Source: Stappia sp. MMSF_3263 (lineage in GTDB: Bacteria > Pseudomonadota > Alphaproteobacteria > Rhizobiales > Stappiaceae). Taken from it: DNA of 64,000 bases. The notes beneath the pieces are model-generated. The model saw only the letters and a list, made by a program, of their open reading frames with translations, had not been told where the DNA came from and ran no database searches. Each line of letters begins with the position of its first letter. The stretch's first letter is position 1. The position numbers and the translations under genes are program-made. This document shows, piece after piece, positions 9,248 to 17,300 of this stretch. Where the stretch lies: assembly GCF_030733745.1 (NCBI RefSeq), contig NZ_JASHIK010000015.1:1-64000 (forward strand), given 5' to 3'.

Positions 9248-9609
9248 GATCAGGATCTGTTGAATTGGCGGAAGGCGAGGAGCAAGGCCGCCGATGGACG
9301 TCTGCCGCCTTTCCAAGGCTCGCGCGGCTGAGGCCTGTTCAAAGTCGCCCGATCCGAAGGGCGTTCGATCTAACAGCGATCTATGGAGTCAATGTTCCTG
9401 GCCGGGGGAGCACCCCGCTCTGCGCGCTCTTTCTGGCATTTCTTGTCATGTCAATTTCGTCATAATCGCAGGTCCTGGCCCGGGGACGCCACCACTTGGC
9501 ACGCCACCGCCTGTTGCGGGCGTGATCGACTTTCCGATCGGCGGTCAGGAGCCCCTTGCAGGTGTCGATCTGCCGGTTTTTCTGATCCTGTTGGCATGCT
9601 AGGTTGCAG

Positions 9610-9772
9610 CCTCGCCTTTTTGGGAAGGCGCGGATCGAAATGACGTTGAGAAAATCCAGGTGCTGCTGTTGCCTGTCGCCTTTCGTATGGCGTGCTGATC
9701 AAGACCCGCGGGCCTGTCTCGAGCTCGCCGGTTCAACCGATCAAAGCGGTGTTGGAAGGCGCGGATTGAAAC
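9610..9772 (+). CRISPR. Probable decayed type I-C mini CRISPR array
   Basis: Downstream of cas7, GGAAGGCGCGGAT[C/T]GAAA[T/C] occurs at 9623-9641 and 9754-9772, 131 bases apart. This resembles the 3' end of type I-C repeats (GGCGCGTGGATTGAAAC). A third, weaker copy at 9674-9705 (TCGCC...GGCG...GATCAAGAC) gives three 32-base repeat-like units with 32- and 35-base spacers, the usual I-C geometry. The first unit keeps a CGCCTT/AAGGCG stem. The 5' halves are poorly conserved, so the array may be dead or mistaken. Confidence 0.45.
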
Positions 9773-10228
9773 CCCAAGTCGAGAAGCAAAGTGACAGATC
9801 CTCAGGCCGCAGCTGGGTGCAGTTGCGGTCTGAGGCTGGAGTTCTTCTCCTGCATGCGGCCCTGCGAGGCAGAGCATGGTCTGCCTGGCCCTATGCTCCG
9901 GTCCCCGCTGCCCATAGCAGGCGGTTCCCCGATGATTGCCGGTGCGTCCCACATGGGCCTGCCGGTCCACCGGTGTCAGGGCTTCTGGTGCAATTTCCCG
10001 CGAGCGAACAAAGCGGTCGAACAGAATCCGACCCAGCCGTCCGGCAGGCTGTCGTTGAACACACCTGGCAGGCCCTCGAAAAGGCCAGCCTCGAAACTGG
10101 ATAGGCCGGGTTTGAGCGGTAGGCGAAGCAGAGAAATCTCCAGGCCGTGCGTACCCCTCCGGTGAGGGCCGCCTTGCGATCTGAGGGCGAACGTCGGAAG
10201 TCCTAGGGATAATCCTAGGAGTAGCCCT

Positions 10229-10633
10229 ATGACGATACCGCGGGTGGAAGTGATCACATCGGTCGAGAGACGCCGTCGCTGGTCGCATGAGGAGAAGGAG
10301 CGCCTGGTCGCGGCGTCGTTCGAGCCTGGGGTGTCGGCCTCGGAGGTCGCGCGATCGGCCGGCATTCACGTCAGCCAGCTCTTCCGATGGCGCAAGGAGC
10401 TTTGCGATCGGGTCGATGGCGGTTCATCGCAATTGGTCCCCGTCGAGATTGTTCCTGCTGCTGCCATGCCGCCCGCCGTTGAGGCGCCGGCGCCATCGGC
10501 GCCTCCTGGCCGAGGTCGCCGCAAGAACGGCATCATCGAGATCGAGCTTGGCGGCGGACGCCGTGTCCGCGTCGATCGCGATGTGGATGCCGAGGCGCTG
10601 CGGCGCGTTCTGGACGCGCTCGGTTCCCGATGA
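10229..10633 (+). CDS. tnpA: IS66 TnpA (helix-turn-helix protein)
   Basis: 134 residues. The N-terminal HTH of IS66 Orf1/TnpA is clear: [18 protein letters not shown], then [19 protein letters not shown] with RWRKEL. A Pro/Ala-rich linker leads to a C-terminal [20 protein letters not shown] segment, standard for the family. It is needed for transposition together with TnpB and TnpC. The stop overlaps the tnpB start (ATGA at 10630-10633). Confidence 0.93.
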   Translation: MTIPRVEVITSVERRRRWSHEEKERLVAASFEPGVSASEVARSAGIHVSQLFRWRKELCDRVDGGSSQLVPVEIVPAAAMPPAVEAPAPSAPPGRGRRKNGIIEIELGGGRRVRVDRDVDAEALRRVLDALGSR

Positions 10634-10977
10634 TCCCGGTTCCGAGCGGAGTGCGGGTGTGGTTGGCGACCGGCCACACCGACATGCGAAAGGGCTTTCC
10701 TGGCCTGGCGCTGGTGGTGCAGGAGACGCTGAAGCGTGATCCGTACAATGGTCACCTGTTCGTCTTCCGCGGCCGCCGCGGCGATCTGATCAAGGTTCTG
10801 TGGCACGACGGCCAGGGCGCCTGCCTGTTCTCCAAGCGGCTCGAGCGCGGGCGCTTCCTGTGGCCATCACCGGCCGACGGGGTTGTAACGATCACGCCTG
10901 CGCAGCTCGGCTATCTGCTCGAAGGCATCGACTGGCGCATGCCGCAGAAGACCTGGAGGCCGACTGCATCGGGCTGA
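10630..10977 (+). CDS. tnpB: IS66 TnpB (Orf2)
   Basis: 115 residues, the standard TnpB length, with the family signature [20 protein letters not shown], then [20 protein letters not shown] and [13 protein letters not shown]. Its biochemical role is unknown, but it is required for IS66 transposition. It overlaps tnpA by four bases and is followed 42 bases later by tnpC. Confidence 0.93.
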   Translation: MIPVPSGVRVWLATGHTDMRKGFPGLALVVQETLKRDPYNGHLFVFRGRRGDLIKVLWHDGQGACLFSKRLERGRFLWPSPADGVVTITPAQLGYLLEGIDWRMPQKTWRPTASG

Positions 10978-11019
10978 TGTTTTTTTGCTTGCGCCTGGCG
11001 GCGGATGTGATTCCATCGC

Positions 11020-12654
11020 TTGGTGTCTGCCGCTGAATCGCTCCCTTCCGACCTTGCCGCCGCCCACGCGATGATCCTCGCGGAGCGCGCCGCGCGCATT
11101 GAGGCTGAGGCGCTTGCTGCTCGCGCGACGGCAGTCCATTCCAGCGCGGATGCGATGATTACGCGGCTGAAGCTGGAGATCGAGAAGCTCAGGCGCGAGC
11201 TCTATGGCGCCCGCTCGGAGCGCAAGGCACGGCTGCTCGATCAGCTCGAGATGCAGTTGGAGGATCTGGAGGCGAACGCCACCGAGGACGAATTGGCAGC
11301 GGAAGCTGCCGCCCTCCAGACGCAGACGGTTCGCTCGTTCGAGCGCAGGCGTCCATCACGCAAGCCATTCCCCGAACATCTGCCGCGCGAGCGTGTCGTC
11401 ATCGTCGCGCCGGAGAATTGCCCCTGCTGTGGATCGACAAAGCTGTCGAAGCTCGGCGAGGACATCACCGAAACCCTCGAGGTGATCCCGCGCCAGTGGA
11501 AGGTCATCCAGACCGTGCGTGAGAAGTTCTCATGCCGGCAGTGCGAGACGATCACCCAGCCACCGGCACCATTCCACGTCACCCCGCGCGGCTTCGCTGG
11601 TCCCAACCTGCTTGCCATGGTGCTGTTCGAGAAGTTCGGCCAGCATCAGCCGTTGAACCGCCAGAGCGAGCGCTATGCCCGGGAAGGCATTGATCTCAGC
11701 CTGTCCACCCTGGCCGATCAGGTCGGCGCGTGCGCGGCCGTCTTGCGGCCGCTTCATGCTCTGATCGAGCAGCATGTGCTGGCCGCGGACCGGCTTCATG
11801 GCGACGACACCACAGTGCCCATTCTGGCCAAGGGCAAGACGACCACTGGCCGAGCCTGGGTCTATGTCCGCGATGATCGCCCCTTTGGAGGACCAGCTCC
11901 GCCGGCGGCCTTGTTCCACGCATCACGTGACCGCTCCGGCGATCATCCCGAGCGGCATCTGAAGCAGTTCACCGGGATCCTGCAGGCCGATGCCTATGCC
12001 GGCTACAACAGGCTGTATCATCCCGACCGCAAGCCGGGACCCGTGACGGAGGCGCTCTGCTGGAGCCATGCACGGCGCAAGTTCTTCGTGCTTGCCGACA
12101 TCGCTGCCAATGCGCGTCGGGGAAAAACCGCGCCGCCGATCTCACCGATCGCCTTCGAGGCCGTCAAACGCATTGATCTGCTATTCGACATTGAGCGCGA
12201 CATCAACGGACTGCCCACGGAGGAGCGCCTCGCCATCAGGTCGGAGCGGAGCGCGCCGCTGGTCGCCGAGTTGGAAGAGTGGATACGTGACGAGCGGGCC
12301 AAGCTGTCGCGTCACGCGCCCACCGCACAGGCTATAGACTACATGCTCAGGCGCTGGGAGGGGTTCAGCCGTTTCCTCGCAGACGGGCGCATCTGCCTGA
12401 CCAACAATGCTGCCGAGCGGGCGCTGCGCGGTCTCGCCCTCGGCAGAAAGTCCTGGCTCTTCGCCGGCTCCGAACGAGGTGCCGAGCGTGCGGCCGTCAT
12501 GTATACCCTCATCGGCACGGCAAAGCTCAACGATGTCGACCCACAAGCGTGGCTCGCAGACGTGCTCGCTCGCATCGCCGACACGCCGCAAAGCCAGTTG
12601 ACCAATCTCCTGCCGTGGAACTGGAAGGCGCAATCTGCAAGACTGGCGGCATGA
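11020..12654 (+). CDS. tnpC: IS66 TnpC transposase (DDE)
   Basis: 544 residues. An N-terminal leucine-rich coiled coil (residues about 20-100) precedes the zinc-ribbon region ENCPCCGSTKLSKLGED and the IS66 catalytic core with HGDDTTVPILAKG, GILQADAYAGYN, LCWSHARRKF and CLTNNAAERALRGLALGRK, which hold the acidic triad. The frame opens at TTG 11020, with GTG at 11023 as an alternative. It overlaps the next gene by ATGA. No inactivating change was seen, so the element could be active. Confidence 0.94.
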   Translation: MVSAAESLPSDLAAAHAMILAERAARIEAEALAARATAVHSSADAMITRLKLEIEKLRRELYGARSERKARLLDQLEMQLEDLEANATEDELAAEAAALQTQTVRSFERRRPSRKPFPEHLPRERVVIVAPENCPCCGSTKLSKLGEDITETLEVIPRQWKVIQTVREKFSCRQCETITQPPAPFHVTPRGFAGPNLLAMVLFEKFGQHQPLNRQSERYAREGIDLSLSTLADQVGACAAVLRPLHALIEQHVLAADRLHGDDTTVPILAKGKTTTGRAWVYVRDDRPFGGPAPPAALFHASRDRSGDHPERHLKQFTGILQADAYAGYNRLYHPDRKPGPVTEALCWSHARRKFFVLADIAANARRGKTAPPISPIAFEAVKRIDLLFDIERDINGLPTEERLAIRSERSAPLVAELEEWIRDERAKLSRHAPTAQAIDYMLRRWEGFSRFLADGRICLTNNAAERALRGLALGRKSWLFAGSERGAERAAVMYTLIGTAKLNDVDPQAWLADVLARIADTPQSQLTNLLPWNWKAQSARLAA

Positions 12655-13268
12655 GCCACGCCGATCGCATCGCCTGCATCAGGATCCAGCTCGATGACTG
12701 GCAGCCCGCCCTCTGGCGGCGCGCCGAGGTGCCGCTGACGACAACGCTCAAGGCCTTGCACGACGTCATCCAGGCGGCCATGCCGTTTGACGATTATCAC
12801 CTGTTCGAGTTCCGCGCCGACGGAAAGCGCTACGCCATCCCCGATCCCGAATGGGATAGTCTGCGCGACAAAACCTACTCGGCAAAGACGATGCGGCTGG
12901 GAACGCTGGTCGATCGCGGCATCACGCAACTGGCCTACACCTACGACTTCGGTGACGATTGGCGGCACACGATCACAATCGAGGCAATCGCCGACGCCGA
13001 TCCCGCAGCCGAGTATCCCCGCTACATCGACGGCGCCGGCCGCGCCCCACCCGAAGATGTCGGTGGCATTCCCGGCTTCGAATTGTTCCTCGATGCCATC
13101 GCCGATCCCAAGCACGAGCAGCATCGTGAACTCAAACGCTGGCACGGGCGTCCGTTCGATCCCGCACATGCCGCTGAAGACGAAATCCAATCCCGGATGA
13201 AAAAACTCGCCAGACGCCGCGCTCTCGGCAGGGCCGGCTTCGAGAAAAGCCGCAGACAGGCACGCTGA
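12651..13268 (+). CDS. pRiA4b ORF-3-like passenger protein of IS66
   Basis: 205 residues. The start MSHADRIACIRIQLDD overlaps the tnpC stop. The plasmid pRiA4b ORF-3-like domain is visible: WRRAEVPLTTTLKALHDVIQ, DYHLFEFRADGKRY and the conserved YTYDFGDDWRHTI followed by GIPGFELFLDAI. Proteins of this type often accompany IS66 and similar transposons; their function is not known. It lies inside the terminal inverted repeats, so it moves with the element. Confidence 0.9.
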   Translation: MSHADRIACIRIQLDDWQPALWRRAEVPLTTTLKALHDVIQAAMPFDDYHLFEFRADGKRYAIPDPEWDSLRDKTYSAKTMRLGTLVDRGITQLAYTYDFGDDWRHTITIEAIADADPAAEYPRYIDGAGRAPPEDVGGIPGFELFLDAIADPKHEQHRELKRWHGRPFDPAHAAEDEIQSRMKKLARRRALGRAGFEKSRRQAR

Positions 13269-13555
13269 CGATCCGAGGCGGCCGCGGTCCTCACCGGAGG
13301 CTTACGGCCGTGCGCCCTGATCCCTGAAAACTGGATCGTTCGAAAGTGGAGTTTTCCGCGGTAACATCTCCTGGCTGGGAGGAGCGGAAGACGAGGATCG
13401 CTACAGCGCCATACCGGCGCGGACGGCATCATACGACGCCGGGCTAAGGGGCATCCACCGCATCAGTTCAAAGAACATAGCCGTGAAGACGCGTCTCGCA
13501 GACAGCGAGCTTTGGCTTTCAGATATTGGGAGTTGATTGTCGATTGAGGGGATGT

Positions 13556-14875
13556 TTACGCCATGATTGCGGCGCGTGCCTGCGCGAAAACGTCCTTGAG
13601 CCCTTTGGAGTTGTCGTCTAGCCCGTCCAGGCAATAGGCATTCAGGAATTGCCGCCCGGCAAATAGCGTTCGGTCGGTTGGGCTCAAATCGGCCTCGGCG
13701 CAGCTATCAGGCCAGCGTTTCGCGATAGTCTTTATTTGTTTTTCAATGATTGAAGCTGCTTGGCTTTCGCTCAGGTGATAGTCGGGTGCTGCGGCAAGAC
13801 AGGTTGCCAGCGTGCTAAAGCGGGCGTCTCCTTTGACCAGCATGGCTTGCGACGCCTCATTGCCGGTGCGGCCTTGCGGGCAAATGTCATAGGCAGGCGT
13901 CAGGCTCAGCATCTCACCATCCCAGAATGCGGCATGGTTCCGTGCATGATCGTCCGTGTTGCCGCAAAGGATATTGAAGCAAATCCTGCCATACAGCTCT
14001 TTCATCGTGTCCTTGGGATCGGCAAAACGGTGGCGTATGATTTCGGCCAGTTCCTCATATGAGGCGTAGCGCGCCATCATTTCATCAAGGCCGAGCATGG
14101 TCAGTGCCGATACCATGGCGCGGCGTGTCCAGCCGCTATTCGATTTGATGCGGTCGAAACGCTCAATAAGCAGCACGTCTTTGTGTGCAGCACGGGTTAG
14201 GGACACAGGTGCGACGTTCAGTCCGGACTGCTCTGCCAGCCGCATGGCGATGAATTCGGCTTTCACGACGCTGTAGAGGTCGTTGCTCGCTGAGAACTTG
14301 GCAATGAATTTCTTTTCGCCATCTTCAATCATGGCTTTGGGGCGGGCGCCGCCGATGGAGGTGCCGTGGTTTAAAGCTTGTTCCAGTGTGGGGGTAAGTG
14401 GGAGCCCTTTTTCGATACGCTCCGCAGCGGCTTGCATTTCATCCAGCGAAGCTTCTGCTGCTAGACGTGGTATGTATTCCGTTGCCGATGCTTGAAAATC
14501 AAGCGCGCCGATGCGGTCCGAGCCGGATTGCAGCAGGAACGTAAGTTCATTGATATTTGGGATGTCATCGGAATCTGGCTTCTTGCCGGTGAGCCTGTTT
14601 ATGATGACACGCCGCCCCCAGGCATCGGGCGAGCCATCGCGAATGCAGTTTGCCATTGAAAGCCCGTTTGACGGCTCTATCAGACCCGCTCGGAGCGGTA
14701 ATTCCGGCTCGTAAATCGGTATGGCGTTCTTGCGATTGCGGTAACTTGCACCATAGGTGAAGAACAGTCGGTCTCGGTCTTTTGTGAGGCGACCAGCGAC
14801 AACGGGTTCCGTTTCATCGGGAAGCCAAATCCATACAAAGGCTTCGTTCGGTTCTTTGAAATCAGAAGTCATCAT
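13556..14875 (-). CDS. hipA: HipA-type Ser/Thr kinase toxin
   Basis: 439 residues, full length for HipA, which phosphorylates targets such as GltX in E. coli and arrests translation. Visible parts: N-terminal domain (PVVAGRLTKDRDRLFFTYG, LPLRAG, SPDAWGRRVI), glycine loop GTSIGGARPKAM near 185, catalytic loop NTDDHARNHAAFW near 325 and metal site TPAYDICPQ. The start ATGATGACT overlaps the end of the hipB-like gene by 14 bases, so the two are translationally coupled. All key kinase residues are present. Its target cannot be told from sequence. Confidence 0.9.
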   Translation of the reverse strand: MMTSDFKEPNEAFVWIWLPDETEPVVAGRLTKDRDRLFFTYGASYRNRKNAIPIYEPELPLRAGLIEPSNGLSMANCIRDGSPDAWGRRVIINRLTGKKPDSDDIPNINELTFLLQSGSDRIGALDFQASATEYIPRLAAEASLDEMQAAAERIEKGLPLTPTLEQALNHGTSIGGARPKAMIEDGEKKFIAKFSASNDLYSVVKAEFIAMRLAEQSGLNVAPVSLTRAAHKDVLLIERFDRIKSNSGWTRRAMVSALTMLGLDEMMARYASYEELAEIIRHRFADPKDTMKELYGRICFNILCGNTDDHARNHAAFWDGEMLSLTPAYDICPQGRTGNEASQAMLVKGDARFSTLATCLAAAPDYHLSESQAASIIEKQIKTIAKRWPDSCAEADLSPTDRTLFAGRQFLNAYCLDGLDDNSKGLKDVFAQARAAIMA

Positions 14876-15194
14876 CGATCTTCCGTTTAGCAGGGCGGAC
14901 ACTTTGCGGGATCAATGCCAGCTTTTCCTTTAGCCGTGCATCGTGCATCGAGAGCAATCGGCTGTCGGGCTCGAACAAATGGACACCGACAAGAGCAGCG
15001 ACCTCGAAAACGCTTCCGATCTCAGGGCCGGGGGCACCTTTTTCGATATTGTAGAGGGTGGTGCGGCTAATTCCTGCGCGGTCGGCCAACTCTTGTGCTG
15101 TCATGCCCCGTTCCGTCCGCCCAATACGGATCAGCTTGCCGAGGATCGACAAGGCATGGCGTGTCACACGTGAGTAGCTTCTTTTGCGCTTCAT
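14862..15194 (-). CDS. hipB: HipB-type antitoxin and repressor (XRE family)
   Basis: 110 residues. An HTH_3 domain covers about residues 13-70: LGKLIRIGRTERGMTAQELA, RAGISRTTLYNIEKG, with a basic C-terminal tail. The start at 15194 (MKRKRSYSR) was preferred over 15275 because the upstream stretch overlaps the operator region and shows no domain. It should bind and neutralise the HipA encoded just downstream and repress the operon at the TGTCC-N8-GGACA sites in its promoter. Confidence 0.88.
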   Translation of the reverse strand: MKRKRSYSRVTRHALSILGKLIRIGRTERGMTAQELADRAGISRTTLYNIEKGAPGPEIGSVFEVAALVGVHLFEPDSRLLSMHDARLKEKLALIPQSVRPAKRKIDDDF

Positions 15195-15240
15195 CGTTCG
15201 GGTTTCTCGTATCCGTTTTAATGAACGTGAGATCGCTTCA

Positions 15241-15339
15241 TGTCCATTTCGCTGAACATTATGGCACAAACTCATGTGTTTGTCAAATGAATGTCCATTA
15301 AAGTGGACATTAGATACTTAGTGTACAGTTATATGGACG
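15241..15339. promoter_or_regulatory. Probable HipB operators upstream of hipBA
   Basis: Three related sites: TGTCC-N8-GAACA (15241-15258), TGTCC-N8-GGACA (15292-15309, within the perfect inverted repeat AATGTCCA/TGGACATT 15290-15311) and TGTAC-N8-GGACG (15322-15339). E. coli HipB binds TATCC-N8-GGATA, so spacing and half-site shape agree. The location just upstream of hipB fits autoregulation. Confidence 0.7.
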
Positions 15340-15512
15340 TGGCTGGCTTGAGGTGGCTTTAATGAACCGGCATCTCCGATGATCGCTTGCCCTTCCGTAG
15401 AACAGAAAAATCCGTCCGACCGGCGGCAAATGCCAGGTGGACGCCTCGAAGAACCTCCCCATTCCGACCGCTTCATGATTCACTGTCGTGGTGATTTGGG
15501 CGGAAGCGATGG

Positions 15513-15872
15513 ATGCGGGGACAGGCCGGGTTCTGGGACATCGACGAGCGCTATGTTCGGCTGAGCGAGGCCGGCGATCCGCTCGAGAAGCTGAACACGA
15601 TGGTGCCGTGGGAGGTTTTCCGCAAGCCGTTGGCGAAGGCGCTGAAGCGCTCCGATCGCGCCAAGGGCGGGCGGCCGCCCTACGATGCTGTGATGATGTT
15701 CAAGATCATGATCCTGCAGGCGCTCTACAGCCTGTCGGACGACCAGGCCGAGTTCCAGGTTCAGGATCGGCTGTCCTTCATGCGCTTTCTGGGCTTGGGA
15801 CTGGGTGACAAGGTGCCGGACGCCAAGACGATCTGGCTGTTCCGCGAGCAGCTCACGCAGGCCCGCGCGAAG
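15513..15872 (+). pseudogene. IS5-family transposase, N-terminal fragment
   Basis: The frame starting at 15513 (MRGQAGFWDIDERYVRLSEA) carries the IS5-type N-terminal region: KGGRPPYDAVMMFKIMILQA, LSDDQAEFQVQDRLSFMRFL, PDAKTIWLFREQLTQA. It then runs into unrelated sequence at about 15872 and stops. The DDE core is missing, so this is a remnant. The junction is with an IS21 fragment on the other strand. Confidence 0.85.
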
Positions 15873-15995
15873 ATACTTCTTCACGGTCGTGTAGCTGCCC
15901 TCATAGCCCAGTTCGGTGATTTCCCGAAGCAACCGCCGGCCGGATAGATCGGGGAATTCGGTAACCCGTGCGGGTGCGCTGCGTATCTGCCAGAT
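15870..15995 (-). pseudogene. IS21-family IstA fragment
   Basis: On the minus strand, VTEFPDLSGRRLLREITELGYEGSYTTVKKYLR matches the N-terminal part of IstA transposases (two consecutive stretches: VTEFPDLSGRRLLREI and TELGYEGSYTTVKKY). Neither the start nor the catalytic core is present. It abuts the IS5 fragment. Confidence 0.7.
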
Positions 15996-16079
15996 AGGCT
16001 CGTCCTGCCGCAGCCCAGCTGAGTGCCTGCACTCCTTCAAAACGTCGGTTGTGCCGATTGCGGGGCATGAGGACTGCAT

Positions 16080-16240
16080 AAAGGCTGCATATCCTTCACG
16101 GCCTCCAGCGCCACGCGCGCCTTGAAACCCACGTCGTGATTCCTGCGTTTCGGCATAGTCTGATCTCCTCGTTCTTGGAGACCGCAGAAGTCAGATCCTA
16201 GCTTTCGTCACTGTCCGATTTCCGGGGGGATCATCCGGCT
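16080..16240 (-). pseudogene. IS3-family left end with OrfA start
   Basis: A minus-strand ATG at 16156 starts MPKRRNHDVGFKARVALEAV, the typical OrfA beginning of one IS3 subgroup, and is broken after about 25 codons. Upstream, TGATCCCCCCGGAAATCGG (complement, near 16214-16233) looks like the terminal inverted repeat. Only the element's left end remains. Confidence 0.65.
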
Positions 16241-16268
16241 GACGGCAGCCGGCCGATATTTCGTCGAG

Positions 16269-17300
16269 CTAGCTGCGCGGGCGACGCTCTTTGCTGATAG
16301 GGCTATTCAGCAAGCGTTGCACTTCCGCTTCGACGCGGTTTAGCGAAAGCCCTGCCACGCCAAACCTCTCATAGAGCGACGTCAACAACGGCAGTAGGCA
16401 TTCGGCCAAGCGGCTCTCAATGCCATCGGCAGGAAGCTTTGTTTCCAGCACAGCCTCATCGCTTCGCGCCGCGTGGCCTTCGACGAGCAAGTCGCTCAAT
16501 GGATTTGCCCATGACCGCAGCACGCGACCGCGAAGACCTGTGAACATGGTGCGGAAATGAACCGTCACGGCTGTATCGGCATCTTTGCGAAGGAGCAATG
16601 CAAGCTTTTCCGCGTGCAATAGAACCTCACCCATCCGCCATAGGGGTAGCGTCGTATCGAGGATCGTTCCAGCAGGGAATGTTTCTGCACCGTCCTCCTG
16701 ATAGCCGCGGATTAGAAACATGCGTCCCGAAGGCGCGCCGCGCCAGAAATCGCAATGCGCAGGATCGTTGAATCCGCGCTCAACCTCCTCGCCTTGCGGC
16801 GTAAACCAACATTCGACCTGCCCGTCAACTTCATGCGACCGAATGGCCTCGCGCGTCGGCAACCAGAATGGCGGCCAGCCCGTTTTCCGAACCACGGCCT
16901 TTTCCAGAATGTACTCGAAGGCGGTCAGCTCCGGCGTCTTTAGGTCGCCTTCAAGCCAGTAGTCGAACCGATACCAGCCATTTGGAAACCGCGCAGGCGA
17001 ATCCTGTGGGAGGGGAGCAACCAGATTGCGCCAACGCTCGAATGCGTTGCGCACGAAATGGGCTTGCGTGTCCCCCTCGGCAGGCTCATCCACCAAGCCC
17101 ACGACGCGGAGGATATCGAGTGCCTTCGCCAGCGTCAGGGTTGTTTCACCACGCTCGAACGCCGCCATTGTCGGATGGCTGACACCCGCCAAAGCCGAAT
17201 GGTCCTTTTGTGTAAGCCCCTCCGCCTTGCGACGGCGCAAGGTTTCCTCCACGTACCGTTGCCACGCGAGCGGGGCTATGTTTCCAGTATTCTCAGGCAT
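16269..17300 (-). CDS. XRE-HTH protein with large C-terminal domain, partner of HipA
   Basis: 343 residues. An HTH domain occupies about residues 18-68 (GLTQKDHSALAGVSHPTMAA, FERGETTLTLAKAL). The remaining 270 residues form a domain I do not recognise, with WYRFDYWLEGDLKTPEL, GWPPFWLPTREAI, SGRMFLIRGYQEDG and a charged C-terminus. Similar architecture occurs in regulators that use a ligand- or protein-binding module. Its start lies 25 bases inside the end of the upstream hipA (17276-18448), so the pair is coupled, but in toxin-first order and with an antitoxin three times the usual HipB size. Confidence 0.75.
   Translation of the reverse strand: MPENTGNIAPLAWQRYVEETLRRRKAEGLTQKDHSALAGVSHPTMAAFERGETTLTLAKALDILRVVGLVDEPAEGDTQAHFVRNAFERWRNLVAPLPQDSPARFPNGWYRFDYWLEGDLKTPELTAFEYILEKAVVRKTGWPPFWLPTREAIRSHEVDGQVECWFTPQGEEVERGFNDPAHCDFWRGAPSGRMFLIRGYQEDGAETFPAGTILDTTLPLWRMGEVLLHAEKLALLLRKDADTAVTVHFRTMFTGLRGRVLRSWANPLSDLLVEGHAARSDEAVLETKLPADGIESRLAECLLPLLTSLYERFGVAGLSLNRVEAEVQRLLNSPISKERRPRS

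Larger units (their letters stand above)
10151..13305 (+). mobile_element. IS66-family insertion sequence, complete (3,155 bp)
   Basis: Terminal inverted repeats 10151-10172 (GTACCCCTCCGGTGAGG...) and 13284-13305 (complement GTAAGCCTCCGGTGAGG...) match over 22 bases with 3 mismatches, beginning GTA as in IS66. The element carries tnpA, tnpB, tnpC and a pRiA4b ORF-3-like passenger gene, all intact and in one direction. It is flanked by GGCCGTGC duplications and sits in a hipA pseudogene. Confidence 0.95.
10143..13313. repeat. 8-bp target site duplication of IS66
   Basis: GGCCGTGC at 10143-10150 and again at 13306-13313 directly flanks the terminal inverted repeats. IS66-family elements make 8-bp duplications. 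Both copies are identical, so the insertion is probably recent. Confidence 0.95.
9935..13380 (-). pseudogene. hipA: Broken hipA, interrupted by IS66
   Basis: Fragments of a HipA-type Ser/Thr kinase N-terminal domain are readable on the minus strand: GKLHF and NDPVFRDQG on the right of the IS66 element (13314-13380), and GLEISLLRLPL, EGLPGVFNDSLPDGW, DRFVRSREIAPEALTPVDR and HVGRTG on the left (9935-10150). They fall in different frames, so there are frameshifts besides the insertion, and the kinase C-terminal domain is absent. Joining the sequence across one copy of the 8-bp target duplication restores RAHGLEIS. It is the third hipA homologue of the window and certainly inactive. Confidence 0.75.

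Noticed and set aside
9248-9603. Possible cas4 or cas1 remnant after cas7
   Set aside because: All frames read through; no Cas4 or Cas1 motifs were found.
13401-13634. Short frame between hipA and the IS66-broken hipA
   Set aside because: Mostly overlaps the hipA end, has no start after the hipA stop until late, and no domain.
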